Shown here one piece after another: positions 1 to 9,282 of a DNA stretch of 51,566 nucleotides. Position numbers and translations under genes: made by a program. A model generated the notes under the pieces. The model made no database searches and was not told the origin of the DNA. It was given only the letters and a program-made list of their open reading frames with translations. Every line of letters begins with the position of its first letter. Position 1 is the stretch's first letter. Source of the stretch: Tieghemiomyces parasiticus (lineage: Eukaryota > Kickxellomycota > Dimargaritomycetes > Dimargaritales > Dimargaritaceae); assembly GCA_027575765.1 (NCBI GenBank), contig JANBPT010000243.1:1-51566 (forward strand), in the 5' to 3' direction.

Positions 1-28
1 GAACCAATAAGGTATCAGGATGGATGAT

Positions 29-193
29 AAAGGGAAAGGGAGAGGGAAAGGGAGAGGGAGAGGGAGAGGGAGAGGGAGAGGGAATGAGAATGAGAATGAG
101 AATGGGAATGGGAAAGAGAAAGAGAAAGAGAAAGAGAAAGAGAAAGGGAAAGAGAAAGGGAAAGGGAAAGGGAAAGAGAGGAGGAGAGGAAAA
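29..193. repeat. Purine-rich simple-repeat tract
   Basis: The + strand here is almost pure A/G, interrupted only by a few T's near 84-109. It is a chain of hexamer sub-arrays: GGGAGA-type units (about 45-82), GAGAAT-type units (about 83-111), GAGAAA-type units (about 112-147) and GGGAAA-type units (about 148-177). The long open frames read through it, such as 24-392, are products of the repeat and not genes. A homopurine tract with mirror symmetry of this length can form triplex (H-)DNA; that is inference. Confidence 0.9.
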
Positions 194-683
194 TGTGGTG
201 AATTCACCACACCTGGGTCATTGGGACCCGTTGTCCAGCAGTGGCCCATGCCATGACTGGCCTGCCACGCCTCCCAGAATGCCGCATACACCTCCAGGTA
301 GGCTTCTACCAGCACATGAGCCAGACCCCCTTAGATGCCACCCACCACTCAATCCAGGCCTGGGCTCAGAGGATGCCCCCAGCACCTCATGACTTTTTCT
401 ATGATTAAGCACCCTTGACCCTAGAATTTTCCTTTGTTTTGGGCCTTCTTCACCCCTATTGGTATTCATCCCCACTTCCATTGTATCATGGTTCACTTAT
501 TATTGTCCACCAATCTATACTACAGTTATTCACCCAGTTCATTACATTCATCTAAATATACATTACAATAAACATGATCGCCATTTAATTACCTTACTAT
601 CAATAAATATATATAACTTAATCAAAGTCCTTGTATTTTAACTATTCTTTGCTCTTACAAGACCATTCACCTGACCTACATCC
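194..683. other. Degraded repeat-like DNA upstream of the retrotransposon
   Basis: No gene is recognised. Positions about 200-395 are poor in CpG and rich in TpG/CpA, like the neighbouring transposon, and one + frame stays open up to a TAA near 402. This could be the tail of another decayed mobile element, but no family motif is visible. Positions about 400-680 are A+T-rich and hold no coding signal. Confidence 0.4.
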
Positions 684-917
684 TGTAACCAAGGCGGCCC
701 CCCAAGAGGCCTTCCCTTCCAAGAAGACCACCTCTATTTAGGTCCAACCTTCATGATGGAAAATGGATGCCTTCCATTAAAAACAAAGAAGGAGGCGACC
801 TTCAGATTTGAGAAGGAAACTTTACCTGATTTGGCAACCTCACTTTTTATAATTGAGGTTGTTAATTGCAGCGCCTAAGATACACCAAACGGTTTTGCGT
901 CATCACCTCAACCACCC

Positions 918-926
918 ATATTTAAA
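918..926 (+). promoter_or_regulatory. TATA-like box of the LTR promoter
   Basis: The motif ATATTTAAA lies in the 5' LTR and is kept in the 3' LTR at the equivalent position. Its spacing to the complementary segment starting at 960 fits a U3/R border at about 960, which is an inference from spacing. Confidence 0.55.
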
Positions 927-959
927 GGCAGCAAACCAGCCATAACCGCCCATTTCATT

Positions 960-973
960 AAGTGTGTAATAAA
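960..973 (+). promoter_or_regulatory. Predicted 5' end of transcript (R), self-primer segment
   Basis: The 14 bases AAGTGTGTAATAAA are the exact reverse complement of 1072-1085. In Tf1/sushi-type elements the first bases of the transcript fold back and prime reverse transcription from such a site. The position downstream of a TATA-like box supports this reading; the start site itself is not proven. Confidence 0.6.
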
Positions 974-1071
974 TGTCTGTATTAACTTTCTAACTGGCCT
1001 GCTCGCCTGTGATCCTCCCTTGGTCTTTACTAGTTGCCCTCTCCCCTTGGGACACACACCCCGTCACAATT

Positions 1072-1085
1072 TTTATTACACACTT
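1072..1085 (+). promoter_or_regulatory. Self-priming primer-binding site
   Basis: The bases TTTATTACACACTT start 3 nt after the 5' LTR and pair perfectly over 14 nt with 960-973 in the LTR. The usual TGG-type tRNA primer site is absent at this place. This matches the layout of Tf1-like self-primed LTR elements. Confidence 0.65.
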
Positions 1086-1128
1086 CTAGTGTGCACCCTA
1101 CCAAGTCAACCCCTCCTTCGTTTTGATA

Positions 1129-2031
1129 ATGGACTCCCTCTACAACGTCCCCGTGCACCTGGTGGGATACCTCCGGGAGGTAACCCCCATTTTTACCGGC
1201 GCATTAACCGGACCCACTTTTGAGACCTGGTTTGCCACCACTGAGCCCTCACTGCAGTCCCTGGCCCAATCAGCTGGAGACCAAAGTGACCAGGCAAAGT
1301 TCACGCTTATCAAGATGCTCCTAGGCCCTGAGGTATTGGAGGGCCTGGCCCGCCGCCGAGTAGCAGACTGGGAATCCCTGGTTGGCTATCTCAAGGCAAG
1401 CTACCTGTGGTGATTGGGAACCACCACATTAGATCATCCCAGGGTAAAGTCCAAGTCTACTATTTCAGAACCACAAATTCTGTGATAGTAGAATAGCCTT
1501 TTGGTTATGGTATTAGACTTGGGCCTAGTATCAACACACTACCCCACTGACCGCTGGGGCAACCACTATGCTGACCTCCTCACCAAAGGAACCCTTTTCC
1601 AAGGTATGGACCTGGAGGAAGCAGCTATCCTTGCAGTTGACGTCACCTGGTACCTAGGGGCCGCCTCGCTCTGGGCCGTCCGGGTGGTGGATGCCTTCCT
1701 CACCCAGTTTGCCTCGGCCCTCACCAATGCCCCCAATGACCTCTTCCACACGGAGACCCTGACCTCACACGACCTGCCCGAGTATATGGAACGAGTGGTC
1801 AAGGAAGCCAAGCTATCCAAGAAGCGCCAGGAGTACCTACGCAAGTACACCGCCCCAGGCCCCTCCCGTACCCCGGCTACCCCCACTGCATCCCCCTCCC
1901 CCTTGTCCAGCTCCAAGGCCACGCCCCCCAAGCCCAGCCGGTTCCAGCGCATGCGTGAACGAGCCCTAGTAGCTGAAGCCAAACTGGCCATCCAGGATAA
2001 AGCTGAAGCCACCAAGGCGGGAAACGCCTAA
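1129..2031 (+). pseudogene. gag: Retrotransposon gag, interrupted
   Basis: The gag region is read in one frame from an ATG at 1129 with an early TGA at 1411-1413. After about 90 bases with further in-frame stops (near 1483-1491) it continues as a long open stretch to TAA at 2029-2031. The first part resembles a capsid N-terminal helical region. The second part ends in a Pro/Ser/Thr-rich then Lys/Arg/Ala-rich tail, plausible for a nucleic-acid-binding C-terminus, but I see no CCHC zinc knuckle. The 1411 stop could be a decayed CGA codon. Pol opens in the -1 frame relative to gag around the gag stop, consistent with frameshift expression in the parent element. Confidence 0.75.
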
Positions 2032-5000
2032 GGGCATCAGAGAAACCAGCCCGGATATCGTCATTCTCTTCCTCCCAGAATAAACGACCCCTTCCCCCCT
2101 CTGATGCCCTTGACTCCCACTGGAGGTATCTCCAAGACTCCACCATAGGCCACCTCCCAGTCCAGGCTGCTGCAGACCAAGGGGCGGCCCGCTCTCTCAT
2201 TACCTACCCCGCAGCTGAAAGGCTGGGGCTAAGGATCAGACGAAAGTGGCGCCCCTCCCTGAGACCCTGCTGGGGAGACACCCCAGCCCGTGTGCTAGGC
2301 ACTGCTCGAGGACGCTTTGCTACTACGGAGTCCTCCAGGGCAAGGTGGCTCCACTTTATAGTGGTAGACGAAGCAATTGGTATTGAATGCCTTGTGGGAC
2401 GGCCAGACCTAGACCAGCTGGGTTTAGACCTGTGCCAGGTTCCCCAGGTGCTCACTCCCCCCCCTGGGGAAGCTAAGGCCACCCTGCCTCCCCCCAAGGA
2501 CACTCCCTCTGAGGTACCCTCTGAGGCGGAGGAACTGAGTGCAGTGGTCCAGAGGGAACTCCACATCCCTCTAGGCCTTCCAGCTACGTCCTTCCACCGC
2601 CTCCCAGACCCCCAGGCTGACCCAGAGTTTGCAAAGGCTGATGCCATGTATCCTGAAGTCACCCGAGCCAATGTAGCCTCCCAATTGTGTGCCCAAACTC
2701 TGGACCAACATGAGAGAGAGGCCCTCCTGGACCAGATCATGGTAGGTGCCCAAGCCCTCAGGGAGTACCCCTCTGGCTGCCCCCCACCCTGTGCCCTAGC
2801 CCCCATCCAGCCCCCTCTTTGTGCCGATGCTCAGTTGCTCTTTGTTCCACAGGCACCGCGCAGCAAGGGAGACCGCGACTTTATGGATGCCTATGTGGCC
2901 ACTCGCTTGAGTTATGGGATTGATGAACCGGGACTGGCCCATGCCAATCTCCCCGTTTACTCTTTACCAAAGCCCAATACTGACGCCCGCCAAGTCATCC
3001 TGGACAACAGTGTGGGGAGTGCCATCAATATGACCTCCATTGGTATTGACCTCCCCCGCCTCCACACCATCCGCCAGTTTGTAGCCAATGCCGTCATTAT
3101 CACCAGCCTGGACCTAGCATCCTACTTCACGGCCATCTGCCTACATCCCAACTGCCGTGACTTTTAGACATTTGACGGAGGGACCCATGGTAAGGTGAGA
3201 TCAACCCGGCTGGTCCAAGGCAATAGCCAAAGCCCGGCCATTGCCCACTCCCTCTTGATGCACATCTTTGGGGAATTGCCCTCTATACACGGTTTATTAT
3301 TAGGTTATATGGATAACATATACCTGAAAAATACAACTGGGGATAGAGGGCAGCATCTCCAGGACATTCAGACCTTTATAAGGAAGCTTGCTGAGTGGAA
3401 CCTACTGGTCAACCTGGAGAAGAGTGTGTTTATGGGAACCAAGGAGGTGGAGATTCTAGGACATTGTTGGTCCAAAGGGGGGACCTGGTCTCTCCCAGAC
3501 TACCAAGTAAGATCCTTGCAGAACCTTCCCATGCCCCACACCATCAAGGAAATCCAATGCCTCACTGGAGGAGTCAACACCATCCTAGGCCACCTCCCCT
3601 GGGCTGCTGCCCTCCTGGCCCCTTTCTATGCCATGACTGGCCAAGCCCGCCTTAGCAAGGAGGACCGGGACACACTCCGCCCTCACTGGGAAGATCTACG
3701 GCGTGCCCTCCTCAATGTGGCCCACCTCCATGAGCCCCAGCCTGGAGAGCCCCTCACCCTCCAGGTGGATGCTGCTGAGGCAGGCATAGGGGCAGTGCTG
3801 TTGTGTTACCCTCAAGGTCAAACCCACCAGGACAAGGTTGTTGCCTATTATAGTAAGGCCTTTGATGGCACCCAGGGCTCTAGGCACCCAGGCTGGTGGG
3901 AAGCCTGGGGACTAGTCCAAGCCGTTCAACATTTCTACACATACCTGGACGGGTGCGCCAACTTACGCATCAAGGTGGATGCCACCACCGCCCTCAGCCT
4001 CTTCAACCACTGGGATACCTGCCAGGCAGACAAGCTTGGCCAATTTTGGGTGGAGCTGGGGGCCTTAGGAGTACACCCCCACATGGTGCACCACCGCCCA
4101 GGCGTCACCCATCTGACAGCTGATTGGCTGTCCCACTGCCTAACTCAACTTTGACCTTGGAAGACCAGAAATCCTCCCCCCCCTGCCATTATTGCTGCCG
4201 TTCACCATGCCCAACCATGTTCCTCAGACAACTCTGACAATGAAGGCAAGACTAGCCCTCTAGATGCCAATTCTTTGTCGGAATTATCAGAGGATGAACT
4301 GCCCAAAATATCTGCCAATTTGGTGGAGTTTTCTCATGCTCAGGTCCCCCCTAATCCGGACCTAGCCCTCCCTGGGGAGACGGCTCTACAAGCTGCAATC
4401 CCCTTGGCCTGGAGCACTGACCTGTCTCCCGCCATCCAGCAGGAGGATCCAATTGTGTCCAAATGGTGCCAATTATGCCAGCAACGCAATGCCACCCTAG
4501 GCCACAAAGATGTCTTATTTTCTGAGGTAAAAGGCATGCAGTTATTTTCTAATTTATTAGAGAAATTTGATACCTCAGGGCCTGCCGGTACCATGGGCTG
4601 CTGGGTTGCAGTGGCCCCCACCGGCTGGGCCCGCTGCACTATCTATGACTGGCACTGTGCCCTTGGCCACCCAGGCCGCGAGCATCTTTTAGCCTTTGTA
4701 AGGGCCCATCTTTGGTGTGATTGGCTCCTAGAGTTAACTGATAAGGCAGTGCACACCTGCCATACCTGCCAGCTCCAGGCAATTGCACACCATAGGACGA
4801 CCCCCCAAAGCACAGCCCAGGATAACCCGGCCCCAGGTCAGCATTTATATGTGGACTTGGGATCAATAGGCAATTTGGGGGATGAGGAATCCCAATTTCT
4901 CCAGGCAGTGGATGCCACCAGCCAATTTTTCCAGGTATTCCCCCCTATTTCGACCATTGCCACTGATGTCATTGAGGTGCTGGAATATGGCTGGCTGCCC

Positions 5001-6164
5001 TTCTATGGGACGCCCAGCCAAATCATCAGCAACAATGGTCCGCAATTTACAGGCCAGGCATTTGAGGCATTTGCCACCTGCCATAACATCCAAATTATCC
5101 ATACCTCCCCCTACCACCCAATATCAGACTTGGCAAAGCATTTTATTGGTACCTTCAAGGAATCCTTACAATGCTGCCTATCTGAGCACGGCCCTCAAGG
5201 CGGGTGGGTGTGTCACATTCCCCGGGTGGTGGCGGGCCATGCCCTCCTACCAAACCCCAAGACCGGCCTATCCCCCTGGGCCACGCTACACCCTGACGCG
5301 CCCATCTTAAACCCTTTGCGCTTGGTCCATCATCCAGAAGAGAGTCACGTGACCTACGCCGCCACACAAAAATGCCTAGAGCACCTCCGGGAGGCGCGTG
5401 TTTGAAACCAAGGTTGCGCCATGCTTACGGCTAATGCTCACACCTCCCGTACTCCCTTTCAGGCAGGCAAGCTGGTCATGGTGAAGGCCATGCCTAAGCC
5501 GCCCAACTTAGCCGCTAGGATTACCAGGCGCATAGGCCCATACCTAGTCCTAGAGCAGCAGGGACTAGTTTACCAGCTGGTGGAACTGGATGGCTCCCCC
5601 CTGAGCCGGACTTATCACGGTGACCGGCTCCTCCGCTACCATGCAGCCGAGGATAGCCAGACCCACCAGCCTAATGCCCCCTTGCCCAATCCGGTTTATG
5701 ATTCAGCAAGTATTCCCCCCAACCCAAGCACCTCTGAGCGTTTGGCCAGCCCCCCACCCTGGGAGGAGGCCACCCCTTTGGTGCCTGACCCGCCGGATGA
5801 CCAGGAGGAGGGAATTCTCCCCCCTCCAACCTTAGGCCCAGAGGATTGCCCCCCTGCCAGTCGAGGATCGTTGCTGGACAGTGTGAGCAGTCCGGACCTA
5901 ACCCAAGCCAAGATGGATTCCAATTGTATGGCCCTCAGTTCAAGCAGCAGGGAAGCAGACGGGTCCGTTGAAGATAATAACGACCCCTCCAGCCCTATTC
6001 TCCTTGCGTCACCGGAGCCTAGGCTACCAAGGGAGACACCAGGCTTACCTGAGCTACCCCCGCTTCCTAACCTTGGAGACCCCTTGGCAGAAAAACGTGG
6101 ACACCTTACCTCGCCTGAGGAGACTATCTGGCGCCAAGCCACCGGCTTCCCCAAACGTCTCTGA
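2031..6164 (+). pseudogene. pol: Retrotransposon pol (PR-RT-RH-IN), inactivated
   Basis: One reading frame runs from about 2031 to TGA at 6162-6164, broken by in-frame stops TAG 3165-3167, TGA 4152-4154 and TGA 5403-5405. Visible modules are: a retropepsin-like stretch near 2160-2430 with Asp-Gln-Gly (2175-2183) where D-T/S-G is usual; reverse transcriptase about 2850-3560 with a DLASYF block but YMDN at 3306-3317 instead of YxDD; RNase H about 3750-4140 (VDAAEAGIGAVL, HLTADWLSH); integrase HHCC near 4650-4780; integrase core about 4840-5190; and a GPY/F module near 5540-5640 (RRIGPYLVL). In the integrase core the second acidic residue is Asn (5031-5033) and the third is Lys (5136-5138). A Pro/Ser-rich tail of about 170 residues follows, with no chromodomain seen. 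The enzyme set is dead in this copy. Confidence 0.9.
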
Positions 6165-6231
6165 GGCAATCAAGGACCTCCACCAGCCCTGTCACAAACC
6201 CCTGATGACAATCGACCGCCCGGGCGTAATG

Positions 6232-6616
6232 TGTAACCAAGGCGGCCCCCCAAGAGGCCTTCCCTTCCAAGAAGACCGCCTCTATTTAGGTCCAACCTTC
6301 ATGATGGAAAATGGACGCCTTCCATTAAAAACAAAGAAGGAGGCGGCCTTCAGATTTGAGAAGGAAACTTGACCTGATTTGGTGACCTCACTTTTTATAA
6401 TTGAGGTCGTTAATTGCAGCGCCTAAGATACACCAAACGGTTTCGCGTCATCACCTCAACCACCCATATTTAAAGGCGGCAAACCAGCCATAACCGCCCA
6501 TTTCATCAAGTGTGTAATAAATGTCTGTATTAACTTTCTAACTGGCCTGCTTGCCTGCAACCCTCCCTCGGTCTTTACTAGTTGCCCTCTCCCCTCGGGA
6601 CACACACCCCGTCACA
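6232..6616 (+). repeat. 3' LTR (385 bp)
   Basis: Same length as the 5' LTR. By hand alignment there are 16 differences; 15 are transitions and most lie where one or both copies have CpG turned to TpG or CpA. The copy starts right after pol without a recognisable polypurine tract and is followed by ATCC (6617-6620), half of the target duplication. Confidence 0.95.
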
Positions 6617-6620
6617 ATCC

Positions 6621-9282
6621 CTTCCAGACAATCTTGTAATATTGCTAACTGACCTACTAAATCCTTAGGCTGCCAAAGTTTGCAAATGCATATAGTCTAA
6701 TCTATTAAGTGAATTAGCTCCCAACCCCTTTATTTTAATAGGTCAATAGTTACCGCTGCCATAAACCAGCTCTGTCTCACCAACTTGTGGGATCATTTCA
6801 CATCACCCGGACCAATGGCACTGGAGCTTGGGATCCCCTTTCCAAAGATTCCCACGTTAGCCAATGTGCTTGGTATGAAAAATTATCTTGCCCCTGTTGG
6901 ATTGGACCCACACAAAAGGAGAGCTGGCCTGGGGGGGCAACTAAATTCCCACAATGGTGTTATTAGAGTAACTTTTGGGTCTAAACTCTTCTAGCATCAG
7001 GGCAAGTGTTGTAGTAGAGATCAGGGAGGGGGGGGGAAAGAGATGCCAAGGGGCAAGCTTATCATTGGGAACTAGGTCTGTCATAAGGACAGAAAAGAAG
7101 GAATGCTGCCTTGGCTCAAGTCCTACACATGGGGAAACAATAGTGCAACACTAATCATGCCCCAAGAGTAATAGTAGCTGGGATACATAGTTACATTGAA
7201 AAATTATCAAGGCAGTATTACCTTGCCTTTAACTATCAAGTAGGCCACAATAGAATGGCAAAGTTGGGCCAGGGAAAGTCAAGCTACCTTGTGGTATGGT
7301 TATGGTCAGAAGAGGCCAAACATTACATGAAGGTATATTAGTGAGTGACAGGCTAAGGGCCCTGCTGGGTCTTACAGCTGCCCACAGATGGTCCCCATTA
7401 TCCTGAGAGGGGAGGCAGCTTTAGTTCAGATGACCTCCTTCCCTTAGGTGACAGAGGCTAGTTGGAAAACACCCTTCTATATTTTAGTGGAGGTTCCTAC
7501 TTTAACATCACACCTTGGCTATCTCTCTCTCCTTTTTCATGCTATGCTCTCTCTCCCTCTCTCATGCCATGTTTGTAAGGTTACTTTTGCTAAGTGCCAT
7601 CTGTTAGCATAGGTTGAAGGTATGTATAAAAACTGTTGCGATATACTACAGACTGCCTTACAATTTATCTTTCTTACCATATAGTCTCATCCCTAGTTAC
7701 TTCCACTACCACTATAACATAATGGCATTGGCCAATATGATGCAACTGTTAGATTATTATTACCCCATTTTGTACTTTTTATGGCAGAAGTGATCTTGGA
7801 TTGGAGATCAAAAAATATAACATTTAATGGATGATGCCCTGTTATTATTATCAGCTTTTAAGTGCCCTATATTTGACCCCAGGGCCAATAGTATAGGGCT
7901 ATGCTGGGATATTGCTAGTGTAGAGAAATGGTAGGTAACCAGAGAAGCATTGGGGAGAACAGCACAATATTGCCCAAAAGGCAAGGTGGTTCAGATGGCT
8001 GCACTATGGTACAGTGTAGTGTGGTGGAGGAGTATAGGATGTAGTCCACCATGACTCCCCATCCTAACATCACACGTTGTCCCCCACCTTTGCACTCTAC
8101 TGGGCCAAGCTAAGCAATGTCAGTATCCTAAGGGTATAGAAAAGGAGCCAGGGACAGTCCTGACCAATCCTCTCTCATCAGTATTCATTACTTTTACTTA
8201 TTCCACTTTACCTTGTTTTCATGGCACCCTGTGCCCCTCTATTTACCACCCATTTTCTAGTCCTCTAGCTTGCAACTATCTGACCCTCCCCCATAGGTGT
8301 GCCCATCATGAATAAAGCTCAGCCTGACACACAATGTTACATTCACCTGCACCATTATACCCCTTTTTTAAATTTACCACTATAGGCAGGTGGAGCTGGA
8401 ACCCCCTGGAGCCTGTACATCTTTGCACACCTCTAAAGTGGCATAGCTGGTGACTCTTCTGCAAAAATCTATACTGACTGGCCCACTACCCTGAGGCATT
8501 TTGTTCACATTCCCAGACACACTTATTCCTAGAGATTAAATGCTGGATTGGAATATTATTTATCTGACTGGTCGTCTAAGGTATATATATATATATTAAA
8601 AGCCTGATAGTAATTTTCATATTAGCCTATCTGTGGGGTGGACTTGGCGTCCTTTGGGGAATCAATGTCCCTTAGTGTAGGGGATTTTGGCCAACTATCT
8701 GTGCCATGATGGGTGCCTCAAGGCTACCCAGGCGTAAGCCTTGATGTGGCAGTTTGGTGGTGGTAGCGGCGTCCTGTCACACCCCTTGGCTAATTTATAT
8801 TCCCTCAACAGAGCCCCCAGGTTGCTATTAAATAAACGACAGCCATCACCATAGTTATCTATTAAAAAATTACCGACTGTTTCACAATTTAGCTCTTTTA
8901 GTGGACAGCATTGGTTTTTGACAAAACTATCTGTCTGTTGATTAACAGTTACGGCCCAACTCACCCTGGCCTGTTTGTTGGCCCCCCCCCTCGTCCATTC
9001 CTCACCCAATACATTGACCTGGGTGGCGACGATTATTATTTTCTAGCTTGCGGCCCCAACAATACAACAAAGTTAGTGCGATTACTTTTTTTTTTTTTGG
9101 CTGGACGCCCCCTCCCCCGCAGCTTGTCCGCAACTCTTCCTTAAGATACAACGATTTAGTTACGTACAATGGACTCGGGGATACTTTCAGATGGGATTGG
9201 GAGCTTGGATTTATGGAAGGGGGCTCTAGGCGATTAGAGGGGCCGGTTACTAATAAATTTACGGAATAAGGTGGAGAGGGGC
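6621..9282. other. Gene-free, CpG-poor block
   Basis: About 2.7 kb without a convincing gene. Base composition is more A+T-rich than the host genes, CpG is scarce and TpG/CpA frequent, as in the adjacent retrotransposon, so I read it as decayed repeat DNA. It holds a run of nine G at 7028-7036, a TA repeat near 8583-8597, poly-C near 8982-8990 and poly-T near 9087-9097. The last 250 bases are probably the 3' flank of the kinase gene that ends at 9283. Confidence 0.5.

Larger units (their letters stand above)
684..1068 (+). repeat. 5' LTR (385 bp)
   Basis: The LTR matches 6232-6616 end to end with no indels. It contains a TATA-like ATATTTAAA at 918-926, about 35-40 bp upstream of the predicted transcript start near 960, and an AATAAA-type polyadenylation signal within the predicted R region (968-973). 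It has more TG and CA at CpG-derived sites than the 3' copy. Confidence 0.95.
684..6616 (+). mobile_element. Ty3/gypsy LTR retrotransposon, inactivated
   Basis: A complete but damaged LTR retrotransposon. Two 385-bp LTRs (684-1068 and 6232-6616), each beginning TG and ending CA, flank gag and pol. A 4-bp target-site duplication, ATCC, lies at 680-683 and 6617-6620. The pol order is protease, reverse transcriptase, RNase H, integrase (HHCC, core, GPY/F module), which is the Ty3/gypsy (Metaviridae) order. The LTRs are about 96% identical (16 differences by my count), so the insertion is not recent. Coding frames carry premature stops, and the RT and integrase have each lost catalytic acidic residues, so this copy cannot be autonomous. 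No clear polypurine tract precedes the 3' LTR, and no tRNA-type primer site follows the 5' LTR; a self-priming signal is present instead. Confidence 0.95.

Noticed and set aside
20..392. Open frames through the purine repeat
   Set aside because: They are Gly/Lys/Glu/Arg repeats produced by the hexamer tract, with no start context or domain.
1069..1090. Classical tRNA primer-binding site after the 5' LTR
   Set aside because: No TGG-initial segment follows the LTR; the self-complementary site explains priming better.
5421..6164. Chromodomain at the end of the integrase
   Set aside because: A GPY/F module is visible, but the rest is Pro/Ser-rich without the aromatic cage pattern of a chromodomain.
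8695..9009. 104-codon open frame on the minus strand
   Set aside because: It lies in CpG-poor repeat-like DNA, has codon use unlike the host genes and shows no motif. It may be a fragment of an old element, but cannot be supported.
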